From: Isochrysis galbana
Taxonomy: Eukaryota > Haptophyta > Isochrysidales > Isochrysidaceae
Direction of reading: 5' to 3'
Length of the DNA: 64,000 nucleotides
NCBI GenBank assembly: GCA_018136815.1
Contig: CM030932.1
Coordinates: 2,626,234 to 2,690,233, forward strand
The notes beneath the pieces are model-generated. The model did no database searches. It saw only the letters and a program-made list of their open reading frames with translations, and was not told the origin of the DNA. Positions within the stretch are counted from its first letter, which is position 1; every line of letters begins with the position of its first letter. This document shows positions 23,056-34,700 of the stretch, in pieces. The position numbers and the translations under genes are program-made.

Positions 23056-23307
23056 TCCCCTTTAGCGGCCGGACCTCCGAGTGCGCCGCCGAGCCGCTCG
23101 GCCCCCCCCTCCTCCTCGCGTGCATCGGGGGCGCGGCTCATCTCGCCGCTCTTCCCCCACCCCTTCCACCCTCCACTCTCTCACCTGGCCGAGGTGAAGG
23201 CCGAGGCTGCCCACTCCCATCGTAGCCACAGAGGCGCGTAGCCACAGAGGCGAGGCGAGGCCCGGCCGCGCGAGGCCAGTGCCCACCCAATCGAAGCCTT
23301 CAAACCG

Positions 23308-25122
23308 ATGGCGCCCACGCTCATCCACGTCGACCCGAGGAAGAAGCCGTGGGAGCAGCAGACTCCGCTACACAATCGTTGGCATCCAGATATTCCGCCC
23401 GTCGCCACAGTCGCAGAGGGCGAGACCTTCCGCGTCGAGACGGTCGACTGGACTGGGGGCCAGATCAAGAACGATGACTCCGCCGATGACATCAAGCATG
23501 TCGACCTGACCCAGGTGCACTACCTGAGCGGCCCCATCGCGGTCGAGACGGCGCAGCCTGGAGACCTGCTCAAAGTTGAGATACTCAACCTCGGCCCGCT
23601 CGAAGGAGACGAATGGGGCTTCACGGGCACCTTCCACAAGGACAATGGAGGAGGCTTCCTCACTGACCATTACCCGCAGGCCACGAAGGCGTGTTGGGAC
23701 TTCGAGGGGGTCTACTGCCGCTCACGACACATCCCGGGGGTGCGTTTTGCGGGGCTCATACATCCTGGACTCATCGGGACCGCTCCCTCCGCCGAACTAC
23801 TCGCAATCTGGAACGAGCGAGAGAAAGCCCTGGTGGATGAGGAAGGGACTCCTGCCCAGAAGACGAGCTGTAGCTATTGTCATACGAGGCCGTTGGCGTG
23901 CCTGCCAAATAAGAGTGGCGCCATGCTGGGCAAGCTGGGCCACTTCTCGGACAAGATGAATATGGACACCAACTGGGACCGCGTCGCGTCAGAGGCGGCG
24001 CGTACGGTGCCGGGCCGAGAGAATGGTGGCAACTGTGACATCAAAAATCTGTCGCGTGGATGCGTGCTCTACCTACCAGTCTTTGTCAAGGGCGCAAATC
24101 TATCAATGGGCGACATGCACTTCTCACAGGGCGACGGCGAGGTATCCTTCTGTGGCGCCATTGAGATGTCCGGCTTCCTCGAGCTCAAACTCTCCGTGAT
24201 CAAAGGCGGCATGAAGCTTCTCCCCGTTGTCGGGCCCACACCGTTGCACGTAAATCCCATATTCGAGGTAGGACCATCCCGAGCGCGATAGGGGTGGCCG
24301 GAAAGCCTGCGTCAGCATAAATTGACGCTTGTGAAAGCTGTCCTACCTATGATACGCCAACGATTGCCGCATTTTCGCGCGCGGCCCTCTCCGGCACGCG
24401 TCATCGTCCACCCCCACACGTCGCAAGCCCCATCCCGCATTGGTATTGGGACGTAACCGACCCCCCAATCGCAATCCTTTATTGAATGGTCTAGCGATGC
24501 TGGTCCTCTAGTCTTAACTTCACTCGACCGCAATTCTCCCTCAAAGTTTGCACCATTCCTCTCGTACGTAGATTGGGCCCTTGGAGCCACGTTATTCGGA
24601 ATACCTCGTTTTCGAGGGAATCTCTGTCGATGAGGAGGTAGGATCTCGCCGAACATGCAAGGCCAAATCCACCTCTGCAATGTGCATGATGACTCTCTCA
24701 CACACTTGCTCTGTTCCCACCCATTGTCCAAACAGGGGAGGCAGCACTTCCTTGACGCGACTCTCGCCTACAAGCGCGCGGTGCTCAACGCAATCAAATA
24801 TCTCTCCCATTTCGGGTACACCGAAGAGCAAGTGTACCTCTTACTTTCGTGCTGCCCATGCGAAGGCCGCATCTCAGGGATTGTGGATGTACCAAACGCC
24901 GTTGCCACTCTTGCGATCCCTCTCGCGATTTTTGACCAAGACGTGCGTCCCAAAGCGGGAGATGTCCTTGCGTCCCTCGCCAACGGAATATCTGTAAAAA
25001 AGTTGCAGCCCGACATTTGCCATGAGTCACAGCCCAACGCAAAATGTGAGCCTTGCGATCCTCGACTGCCAGCAAGCTCTGACGGCAACATTCTGCCTGC
25101 CAAAAAAGCGAGGAACACGTGA
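23308..25122 (+). CDS. Formamidase (acetamidase/formamidase family)
   Basis: Three exons, 23308-24267, 24572-24637 and 24736-25122, give 470 residues. The enzyme hydrolyses formamide to formate and ammonia, a nitrogen-salvage step in the cytosol. The start HVDPRKKPWEQQTPLHNRWH, the core GPIAVETAQPGDLLKVEIL, WDFEGVYC, FAGLIHPGLIGTAPS, GGNCDIKNLSRG and VKGANLSMGDMHFSQGDGE are diagnostic of FmdA-type formamidases, as are EPRYSEYLVFEGISVDEE on the small second exon and CEGRISGIVDVPNA on the third. Length and motif order match the bacterial and fungal enzyme. Introns are GT-AG and phase 0. The C-terminus adds a ~40-residue tail rich in Cys, Pro and Lys. The G/C-rich tract just upstream may affect its promoter. 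Confidence 0.95.
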
Positions 25123-25639
25123 TTAGCTGATACCGTCGGCTAAGAGCTTCGAGCATGGTTTCCGTGAGTGGATATCACCGCGACTGAACTGCGACGATTG
25201 ACTGCCGACGCTACGACACAACGTGCAGCTTTGTGAAGCCAGGGTGCCACCACGGCGATGATGATTAGCAAGCAAGAATATTCGTGTTGGCGGTAGGGAA
25301 CGGCGAGTCGTGGCAGTAGAGTGCCTGTACATGTGTGTGAGAGAGTCCAGCTCAGGGTTGAGGATTTTGCTTTAGGAGGCAAGGTCTAGTCCCCGCAGCC
25401 TGCGCGCACGTTGATTGCTTAGGGCCCCGTCGGCTATTTTGTGGGAGCCTCTTGCTGTTATTGTCAAGCTGATGACGGGTAGCAATTGACATGTTGGAAG
25501 CTGTGGTGGTGTGGGTGGAGCTGTGGATCATAAGAAGGAATTGTATGAACAAGGGGAGTGGGAGTGGGGAGGGACGAGGAGGAGCTGGGGGGCAGCTGGA
25601 TATGGGGCACGCGTATGAGTATGAACAGGGGCATGCACT

Positions 25640-26075
25640 AATACTAATCTTATGATTCGTCGCCATGGAAGGGGGCCTCGCGCCCCCCCACTCTCTCGAC
25701 TCCCCTCACGGGGGGCGAGAACCATATCCACCCCCTGCGCTGCTTCTTGGCATGTAGGGGAGACTCATCCAAACTGCCCAAACTCTCCCTGAGAGTCGGG
25801 CACAAATCGCACGCCCTAGCCCGCGTTGGCGTTGGCCAGCTTTTCACTTTTCGCTCTGACCAATCCCTCCTCCCCCTGCCCCTAGGCCCCCCTAATCAGG
25901 ACCCCCCAGCCAGCTCCAGTCGACCAGCAGGGGCGCGAGAGCCAGCGAGGGAGAGGCAGAAAGGCGCCAGGGCCATGCCCCAGCCTCACCTGCCCCCTGA
26001 GCTGTGCTCCCAGGCCCCTGAAGGCCTCCTGCCTGGGGACCTGAAGAGGGGCCGCAGGCGCGCGCCATGGGCCCC
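25640..26075. repeat. SINE-related debris
   Basis: The stretch around 25,670-25,770 resembles the 5' region of SINE-B (CATGG-GGGGGC ... CTCGAC-CCCCTC). That at 25,930-26,060 resembles its inner module (AGCGAGGGAGAGGCAG, CCCCAGCCTC-CCTGCCCCCTGAGCT). Both are too diverged for a boundary. No gene is supported between 25,123 and 31,741. Confidence 0.5.
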
Positions 26076-26282
26076 CGCTGCAGGGAAGAAAGGAGGAAGA
26101 GGGAAGCGGGAGGGGAGGGGGGGAGCGGCAGCTCTCCCCTCCGGCGTTAACGTCTCTTCTCGCCTTGTTTGGGTAAGAGAAGGGGGGGGCGCCAGAGCCC
26201 GGAGGGAAGGGCCGTGGCGCCGCGGCTCGCCGCGGCCCAACTCGCTTTGGCTTTGGCGAGAGTGATTAGCGCTTTGGGCTCA

Positions 26283-26600
26283 TATTTCACGAGTGCCCCC
26301 CCCCCCCCCCCTGCGTTGTTTTTTTACCCGAAAGGCGAAAGGGGTTTTCCCCCAGCGTGGACTCGAGGGGAGAACGCGCTGGGGTGCGCGGGGTCGGTGC
26401 GTGCACTAGGGGGGGGGGGACATATATCGAGGGGAGAGGGCAGTGCGCAGTGCCCCCTCCCTCCGATATCACTCGGCACTCGGACACCTGGCTCGTCACG
26501 CATGGCGGGATTCCGGGACTGAAAAGTTGTGTCCAAGTACCAAGTAGCTAGTGGGGTTGGGGGTTGGCTAGGATATAACATACTACTAACATATAACATT
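26283..26600 (+). repeat. Dispersed repeat R2, longer copy
   Basis: It contains the poly-C run, GGTTTTCCCCCAGCGTGGAC, GGGCAGTGC, CACTCGGACACCTGGCTCGT and GGCGGGATTCCGGGACTGAA and ends in CTAGGATATAACA followed by AT-rich sequence. The inverted copy at 36,590-36,850 shares all these blocks. The segment CAGGTGTCCGAGTGGTAAGG in the 36.6-kb copy looks like a tRNA-Ser/Leu D-arm (box A), but no matching box B was found. Confidence 0.75.
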
Positions 26601-26822
26601 AATTAAACATTAATTATATTTTATTTATTGAGTATGAACAGGGGGGCGGGTCTGCTGCTGGCGGACCGACCGGAGGCTCAGCACATGACAGGGGCGGCAC
26701 ACGGCACACGGAAGCATCACGGGACACGGGACTGGGGCGGGTCACAGTCACAGGCGTCGGACATCGGGACGGAAGGCGGAAGGCGTGGGCGTGGCGGGAA
26801 AAGGGTAAGACTATACGGGAGG

Positions 26823-27579
26823 TCAACTAAGTTTATACTTGGTTCGCCCATGGGGGGGCACGAGCCCCCCCCTCTCTCCACTCCTCCCCTGCCGTGGGGG
26901 AGGAACCACCCATCCTCCTGGCATGCCTGATGGCTTGCCAGGAGGCCACTGCCCTGCTGACCCACTCTCTCCCTGACAGGCTCGCCTGATTCGCGCGTCC
27001 TGGCCCCTCGTGGCCAGCCCATCGCTCCAACCCCCCCTCCCCCCCTGGTCGACAGGCAGACAGGTGCAGAGTGGGGGCCCCTAAGGCCCAGGAGCGTCAG
27101 CGAGGGAGAGGCAGGGGAGACCAGGGCCCAGCCCCAGCCTCCTCTGCCCCCTGAGCTGGCCTCCAGGAGCCTCCAGGGGTCGCCAGAGGCAGCTGCAGGC
27201 CTGTCGCAGGCGCGCCATCGCGCGTGCCTGCAGGAGAGGGGAGCGAGAGAGCGCGGAGAAGGGGGTGGGCGGAGCGAGGGCTCCGCTCACCGGAAAATAT
27301 GTAAGTCCCGCACCTGTTTACAGGAGAAGTCGGGACTGAGGACGCCGCCAGCCCGGTAGGCATAGGAGGAAGAGGGGAACGGATCACCGTGGGGGGGCGC
27401 GGGCCACCGACCATATCTAAGCCCTTTTCCCCTATCCCCCTAGTAGTGCACGGGGGGAGTCGCCTGATGGCGGGGGGGAAAGGGCCGGGAGAGAGGGGGT
27501 GTAGAAAGTTTTGCTGCGTGAGTAGAAAGTAGAGGGTCCACGGCCGCGTGTGCGGTGAGACTATTAAGAAGTTAAAAAA
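26823..27579 (+). mobile_element. SINE-B copy 1
   Basis: Full-length 757-bp element starting TCAACTAAGTTTATACTTGG and ending GGTGAGACTATTAAGAAGTTAAAAAA. It is flanked by the 17-bp direct repeat TAAGACTATACGGGAGG at 26,806-26,822 and 27,580-27,596. It is one of three copies in the window, the others being inverted. It has no convincing ORF, so it is non-autonomous. Its 3' quarter resembles the LINE 3' UTR at 19.3 and 42.9 kb. Confidence 0.9.
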
Positions 27580-28823
27580 TAAGACTATACGGGAGGGGGG
27601 CGCGGGAACACTCAAGGGAGTAAACAGGGCGGGGTGAGTAATAAACAGGGCGGGGTGTGGGGTGGGTAAGAAACAAGAAACAAGGAAGGGGGAGCCTTAG
27701 TTAGGGGCTGTGTCGCCCTTGCCCTTGGTGCGAACGGAAGTGCCAGCGCGTACCCACTTCGTAAGAGTGGGAGTCCTGTGTGCGAGTGTGCGAGCGTGCC
27801 CGAACTCACCAGATGCCAGAGGAGACCAAGTTGGACCAAGCTCAAAAAAAAACACACACATCTGAAGATTCTGGGCTACACACCTACTAAACTAGGGTAC
27901 TTCCCCATCCCTGCTGCCACCGCCCTTAACTTCCCTTTCCTCCACCTCCTCCCCTTCTCCCCTTCATTCCTTTGTCTTCGGTATCCGGGGTTCGGCTCGG
28001 GTGCGCTACCACGAGCCTGGTTCAGAGCGCGGGTTCCGGGCAGGCCTGTTGTTGGTCAATTGTCGTTGTGTGTCTGCCGGGTCAAGGGCGTGCTCGTCTT
28101 TCTCGCCCTTGCTGGCCTCTATTGTATCTCGGTGGGTTTTGTCCAGTCGAGGTGTATATCGTCTCAGGTTTGTTCTGGTTCGGGTCTCTCGGCAATTATA
28201 TATGCCACCCCCATCGAGGTGGTCAAGGTTTGTAGCTCTAGACTTGGTTCTAGCTTTCCTCTTGCACCTAATGTGAACAACGGGTATACATTGTTCATGT
28301 CGATCCTTTTCTTCGGCTGTCTGCGCGCAGCTTTTTCCTCCTCGCATACGCAGATGCGCAGAGGAGGTTGGAACGCCATGGCGTAGCCTTTGTTATATCC
28401 CTTGCAGCCCTTGGGCCCGGCATGAATGTTCAGATTTTTGATATCCCCGCCCAGCTCGCGGCAGTTGCGAACGGAGTACTCGATGGGGTAGGGGGCCCCG
28501 TCGACTTTGAGCAGAAGTTTGCGCGGGAAGTCGAAGGAGGCAAAGGTTCCATGCTTCGGGGCAACGTAGAGGTGGTACACCTCCTTCTTGCCTTGCGTTA
28601 CGAGGATTCCCTCCTTAGTGAGGATTTTGGTGCGCTCTTGGTTGCCTTGGAGAAAAAAGAAGCCTTGGTTCTCGACCGCCTTAGCGAGCGAGCTAATCGT
28701 GATGAGGCTCTTCAGCTCGAATTTGTAATTGCGCACCACCAGGTGCGCCGACGCGTCCTTGTACGCGCTGGCTAACGCCTTGTTGGACGCACGCGGGAGT
28801 CCGTTGAACTTTTCATCGAGCGG

Positions 28824-29747
28824 TAGGGCCGGGTAAGAGTTTCGCGAAACTCATCGCGAAACTTGGGTCACTTTTTTGGCCCTGAAACTTTCGCGAAACT
28901 TGGGCCCCAAATTGCCCGTATGCGAAACTCCGCGAAACTTACCGTTACGACGTTACGGTTACGGTCGCCGCTGGCCGCTGGCGAGAGGCAAGTAACGAGG
29001 AGCGGAAAAAAATCTGAAGATCCAGGGCTAACGCTAACACCTATTGCTAGACTGGCATCCTCTTTCTACCTCCCGTTCGTTCATCGTTCATCGCCCTTAC
29101 TTCCCTTTCCTTCGCCCCCTTACCTTCCCCCCCTCGTTCCTTTTACTTTGGTTTTGGGGGTGCGGCCCAAGTGCTCAGGTGCTCTGCTCCCATGGGCCCG
29201 GCTCGGAGTGCGAGTTCGAGGGAGGCCTTTCGTTATGCGCTATAGACTATCTATAGATGTCGCTGCCCTACCTATCGAGGTATTTTGTGCGCCGTGCTCG
29301 TATACTTGTGTCGTTTTGGTTCCCTCCCCGTGTCGGGATTGTCCTGGGTGCGCACTTAGTTCTTAGTTGTGCCTTGTGCCTATCGTCTCGTCTCCCGGTT
29401 GATTTCCGGGGTGGCTACAACCAAGTGTATCACTCGCAGACGCAGGTGAAGGTGGGGGTGAAGATATCCCCGCAGGCCTTGCAAAGACCCTGGCACCCTG
29501 GCAGAGCCCGGGGGCGGGCGTACGGGGCATCATGGCGCCCCAGCAACCAACTACAGCTACATTTAAAATTGCATGTACGTACATACAACATACAACTCCT
29601 CGAAAAAGATGCGCAACATACAACTCCTCGAAAAAGATGCGAAACTTGCGAAACTTATTGCGAAACTTGGGCGGATTAGTGCGAAACTTTGCAAAATTTT
29701 TGCGCGAAACTTGGGGGGGTCCGGCGCGAAACTCTTACCAGGCCCTA
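28824..29747. mobile_element. Non-autonomous hAT element (MITE-like)
   Basis: A 924-bp insertion with imperfect terminal inverted repeats of about 23 bp, TAGGGCCGGGTAAGAGTTTC and its complement ending GGCCCTA. An 8-bp duplication TCGAGCGG flanks it (28,816-28,823 and 29,748-29,755). An 8-bp duplication with TAGGG...CCCTA ends is the signature of hAT DNA transposons. Near both ends the motif CGCGAAACTTGG recurs many times, like the subterminal transposase-binding repeats of this superfamily. There is no transposase. Its interior from about 29,007 holds another retroposon piece. Confidence 0.88.
29007..29550 (-). repeat. Retroposon piece nested inside the hAT element
   Basis: On the plus strand it begins AAAAAAATCTGAAGATCCAGGG, the complement of the tail-A 3' end, and continues with CCCTTACTTCCCTTTCCTTC and CTCGTTCCTTTTACTTTGG, similar to 27,850-27,990. 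This gives a three-deep nest: retroposon inside hAT element inside retroposon. The right boundary is uncertain. Confidence 0.6.
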
Positions 29748-31384
29748 TCGAGCGGGTGGTACTTAACCGCAATCGGACACGGGATACCCGCCTTACGAAA
29801 ATCCGCAACATCTTTGTATTGCTCCCTGAACTAATTGGCGCAATCCGCCGTGACGAGAATCTCCCATGGGCCAGCGGCGCTCTTAGAGAGGAAGTCGGGC
29901 TCCAGGTCTACACCTTCCAGTTTGTTCAGGTGCGCGACGATCGCGCCGAGGATTTCTTCGTCCTTGGCTTTGTGGCCTTTCTCGTACGCCGTAAAGATGA
30001 TGATGATTTTTTGAGAGTGTGGAAATTCGGCCTCCTCTTCGGGTTCAGGCTCTAGGTCTTCGTCGAGGAGGGCCACCTGCGTGGTCGGGGTGAAGGGTGG
30101 GGTTAGCCTCTTGTGTGCTCCTGTCTTTCTATGGCCCGTGGGGTCTAACGTTTCCGTGACGCTGTCGCCCCTTTTTGGGGTTGTTGTGTGATTTGTCCTC
30201 TGTGTTGGCCCTTCCTGGTGTTGGTGGTCATGGTGTTGGCCCTCTTGGGCCGTTGTCACGTGCGTCTCTCGCGCGCATGCGACGCGATTGTCTGCCCGTC
30301 CCTGGGCGTCGCTGGAGGGCCTCCCTCCTGTGCCGCCTCTCCTTTGTCTCCTGTCCCCCTTGCTGGGGGCCTCAGTGTGCTCATGGATCTTTTCCTTGTT
30401 TTGGTGCGGCATCTCCCCATTGGGGTTCTGCCTGTGATGGTGCCGGGCCAGCCCCTCGCGCCGGAGCGCGAGGGCGGTATCGCGGCTGTGTAAGGGTAAG
30501 GGCCGGGCCCGGAGGCCTCCCTTGTTGGAGCGTCCCTCTGGTGAGGTGTGGGTGGTGTGGCTGTGGGTTGTGCTGTAGATGTGTTGCTTGCTGTCTGCTG
30601 CCAGCATGGCAGCTTTGTTCGTGGCGTTCGTGGTGATGCGCGGGCGTGGCTCGCCGGCTCCTGTGCCCACCTGGCTGGGAGGGTCGTCCTGGCGCGGTCG
30701 CTTCGGCGACAGCGGCGTGTCCATGAGTTCTTCGTCCATCGCGGCGAGGGCAGCGGCAGCGAGAGCGGGCGGCGGCGCGCGCTCCATGACCCTATCGTTT
30801 TAACGATAGTTGAGTTGGACCAAGCTCAAGCCCTCAGAAAGCTTGTGAGGTCGAAAATCCGACGGACTGCAAACTGTCATCTGTCAAATTGTCGACAGAA
30901 GAACGTCGGACCTACGAGGTGGGAGGCCAACCTCCCAGTCAACGCGCGGATGCAGATGCACGGAGGCGCCTCCTCGCCCGCATCTATACAACGAGAAGGT
31001 GCAACTTGAGTCGACGGAGGACAAGCGGAGGACGAGGCGAAAATAGGAGGGGAGGGGGCGGGAACAAAAAAAGAAAGGGGACGGGAGTACTTTACACTTT
31101 ACAGTACAGTATTGATAGAGTAGAGTAGAGGACGGGAGGGGCCATCGAAGGATCGGGGGGTCATCGGGGAATCCCGAGAGAGAGAGAGAGGAGGAGAAAG
31201 GAGCGACCACGATTGGAAAGAAAGTGAAGGCCGGGAACACGTAGAGTACGGGGGTGAAACCGAAAGAGAGTCGAGAGCGGCGGCGGCACAACGCGGTGAA
31301 AAAACCTGGCTTGTTTGCGATCCTCCAAGGACGATGGTGTTGATCCTTGTTGAGAGGATCTCTTCTCTCTTCTCTCAGTTCTCT

Positions 31385-31690
31385 GTTCTATTCTCTCCCT
31401 TCTCTTCTCTCTCTCCTCTCTCTCTCTCCTCTCTCCTCTCTCTCCTCTCTCTTCTCTCTCTCCTCTGTTCTCTCTCTCCTTTCTCTATCTCTTCTCTCTC
31501 TCCTTTCTCTATCTCTCTATTCTCTCTCCTTTCTCTTCTCTCTTCTCTCTCTCTTCTCTCCTCTTCTCTCTTCTCCCTCCCTGTTATTCCTACTGGAGAG
31601 AGAGAAAAACAACCGGGAGAAAGAGGAAGAAGGAAGGAGGGAGGGAGGGAGAGGGAGCGAGAGAGGGGGGGGGAGAGAGGGAGAGAGAGA
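31385..31690 (+). repeat. CT-rich then GA-rich microsatellite
   Basis: CT-only sequence (CTCTCTCCTTTCT units) from 31,385 to 31,583 followed by GA-rich sequence from 31,600 to 31,690. The two halves are partly complementary and could fold back. They lie immediately upstream of the lipoxygenase start, so may form its promoter or 5' UTR. Confidence 0.85.
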
Positions 31691-31741
31691 GTAGCGGGGA
31701 GGGGAACTTATACTTTAGAGAGAGTTAGTTTTATTGAGAAA

Positions 31742-34700
31742 ATGGTGACGGGAGGGAGGATCTTGTCGTGGAGGGCGATCGGGATGGCGCGCCAGAGCGT
31801 GACTCCTCCTCTCCTCCCTCCTCCCACCAGCGCATACCTCACACAGAAGCGCAGTGCTGAGGCGGCGCGCGGCAGCCCGGCACTTCACAAGCAGCCGCCG
31901 CTCAACCGCCCAGTCGCTGCGACCACCTGGGCCGCAATCCAGGGGAACCGCACGTGCTGTGGAGCGCTGAGCTCGACAAACATCTTCTGCACTCTCAAGG
32001 TGCGCGGCCAGCGGGCCAGCCGGTGGTGATTGGCGTGCCCCACGGGCTAAATGGGGCATCTGAGATGCGTTCAATCCACGCTTGTCCCCAGTCTCCCTCT
32101 CGCGTTGGACCCCCTGACAGACGCCGCTGCTTCTCCTCCTCACACTCTGCACCTTCTGGTTGCCGCTGGCCGCCCTCTTGCCACCGGCCGCCGTCATGTT
32201 ACCTGTGGTTACGTTCCTCTTGCTTTGTTTCTCTACCATGCGAAAATTGGGTGGAGACCCATATTGGGGGTTCATTCTGTGGGTGCAACGTCTGCATCTT
32301 CTCACGCAGTACGTGCAGTTTGGTGGAGGACGCGTCGATGGGCGCATCGCCTACAAGGTGAGCCGAGGAGGAGAGACAAAAGACGGGCAACTGAACAGCA
32401 ACTGAACGCAGGACATCTGCAGTAGGGGAAGTGACGGTTTCCGGACCAGCCGACGCCCGACGGGTGCGGGCGTTGGTGTGCGGCCCTCACGCATATTTGT
32501 CCGTGCATTGGCAGATTTCTCAAATGGCTCCCCGAAGAATTTTGTCGAAGCGCCCTTTGCCCCTGGGATGGGGGCTGATGGTTGCGGATTATTGTGAGGA
32601 AGAGATGAATGCATCTGCCGTGCTAGGCTCCTTGTTTGGGTCGGCGTCATTTTCTGCCACAATCATACCCGTGCCCCAACTACTGGAGGTCATCCGCATT
32701 CTGGCCTACAACTTTCCTTGGAAGGAGAAGGTCTGTCCCCAACGGCTTTGGCAACACCCCTCTTGGAGGCCCTCTGCCAGAGTCCACCCGGCCGGGCTGC
32801 GCTTCTCAGCACCCAGATCTCTCGGCATACTGTCCACCGCTGAGACTTGCACGCATTGTTCTTGCAGCTAACGTCATTCGAGAAGGGCGAAGATCCGGTA
32901 AAGTATGTGATGGACGAGGTTGGCTCAATCTACCCAAGGGTTAATCAAGTAAGCCAGCTATTGCGCCAATTTGATGAAGGGGGCGGCGTCATATGGGGCC
33001 GGTCTGCCCCGCACGCACCTCGGTGCAGCCTTTCCCGCAGCGGACACGGGAGCGGATGAGCCCTTCGATCCCCAGCTTGCACTGATTGATTTAGTCTGTA
33101 GATGTCTGGACATGGCACCGCCCTTCACCCCGTTTCGGCTTTTGAGGTCAAGCGCACCCGCTGCCTCCACCCTGTCCAGGTGTGGCCTGATAAGACATCT
33201 GATGCAGCGCTTGCGCACTTTGCGCGCTCTGGCCTAGGCGCCCATCGCGTCGAGCTAGCACCAAGTGACAATCCATTTGGGGCTAAATTTGTCGTTCGCA
33301 CCAATGAGCTAGCATCGCTTGAGGTATGAGTCGAACTCCTCGGAGCCGAAATGACTCTGTTGACAACCAATTTTGCAGGCATCCATAGCTCCATGCCTGT
33401 GTTCGCAATCACGCGCCGCCAGCTCATCTCTGGCGGATCACATCTTTCGTGTTGCTCTGGGTTCCTATGTGCATCTAGCATAGGCGCTGCCGTCCCATCC
33501 CACACAGGTACGACCTGGCTATGCAAGATATGGCGGCGACGCATACTTCGACGAGAGCTGGAATGCTCTCGCAATCATTCGGTCGGAACCTCTTGCCGGG
33601 GAGGCGGAGGACGAGCCTCATAGGAGTTGTCGGGTCGACGACGGACGCGGCGAGTGTGACTGGTGAGAAGCGATGCATACACAATGCATGTTTACCGAAC
33701 CAACATACATGAACTTCTAGCGACTTGCTTTCTCTACCCTCCACAATCTCTGCGCGCCTCGTTAAAGCTGTCGACAAGATGGTCGGCCTCTCTGCCATTG
33801 CACACATTGCTTAGGCATCGGCCCGTCTTGTGTCTGCAAGTATCACGAACTCTCTGCTTGTACGTGGCAGGTGGCGTCCACTTGTTGACCGAATCTATCG
33901 CCCCGCCGACGGATATCGTTGGGAATATGCGAAGTTTTGCTTCCGCTCGTCCGTCTTCACACTGGTCACATTCGTTGACCATCTATTTGTCCTCCACATG
34001 CAAACTTCTGAGCTGGTATGTCTTGGCGTCGAGGCTTGAGCGTGCTCCCTCACCCAAATCTAGCTTTACTAGATTCAAATCATCAACACCGCCTCATCCC
34101 ATAGGTTACCCTCGCCTGCCGGGAGCGCCTCTCTCCAACGCACCCAATTCGGCGATTCCTTCTTCCCTTTACATATGGCGCGATCACGATCAACGCCTGG
34201 GCGCGTACTGCGCTCTGCAACTATCGCACGACCACGCAGCGAGCCTTCGCCTTTACCGACCGCTCCTACGCTCGGGCATGGGCAGTCGCGCCAGGTCTAG
34301 TGGCGGCATCAGGAGCTGCTTCTGGATCTCTTTTCCAGCCGCTCCACCGCGTTGCTCGATCCCCTACTGCTACTGACAATAAAATTGATGACGTCTTGGA
34401 CGAATTCCTTGCTCGGCAGGGCCCTGTATACGGCTCACCAGGTGTGACTCACTCGATGTTGTCATCAGGTCTCTTATGTCTGATCGCCTGCGTTGGGCCG
34501 CCATTTGAGTACCTGACCCCCCCCCCCCATCGACCGCGCCCACGGCTTTTGGTAGGTGTCGACACACCCTTTTATCGCACCGCTCGCAAGTATCACTCTA
34601 TTGTCCTTGAATGGGTCACCTCTTACGTGGAGCATTTTTACCCTCATGGTGTCGACCCAAATGAAGATCCTGAGATCCAATCGTTCATTGAGCAGGAAAG

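Larger units (their letters stand above)
28164..30787 (-). pseudogene. Retroposon ORF1-like protein, interrupted
   Basis: The first part starts MERAPPPALAAAALAAMDEE and is rich in Arg, Thr and Pro, then has an acidic patch (EPEPEEEAEFP) and the folded-looking segment KIIIIFTAYEKGHKAKDEEI. An in-frame TAG lies at 29,833-29,831. The same frame is then open (DVADFRKAGIPCP) up to the hAT insertion and continues on the far side with YKDASAHLVVRNYKFELKSL and the rest to 28,164. Function is unknown; ORF1 proteins of LINEs usually bind RNA. No zinc knuckle or RRM motif is evident by eye. Confidence 0.6.
27844..30812 (-). mobile_element. ORF1-only non-LTR retroposon with nested hAT element
   Basis: On the minus strand the element runs from a 5' end with the small palindrome CTATCGTTaaaACGATAG to a 3' end reading AATCTTCAGATG plus a T run. 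Both sides carry the 15-bp repeat AGTTGGACCAAGCTC (27,829-27,843 and 30,813-30,827), a target-site duplication. Without the inserted hAT element it is about 2.04 kb and encodes one long basic, ORF1-like protein in two pieces (30787-29831 and, beyond the insertion, 28739-28164). I see no endonuclease or reverse transcriptase. It may be a half-LINE, moved by the enzymes of another LINE. Confidence 0.8.

Noticed and set aside
22526-23225. Gly-rich and Pro-rich open frames
   Set aside because: Produced by the G and C tracts; they have no domain or conserved sequence.
31347-31694. Leu/Ser-rich frame over the CT tract
   Set aside because: Simple-sequence translation; the lipoxygenase start at 31,742 lies in a different, better-supported exon.
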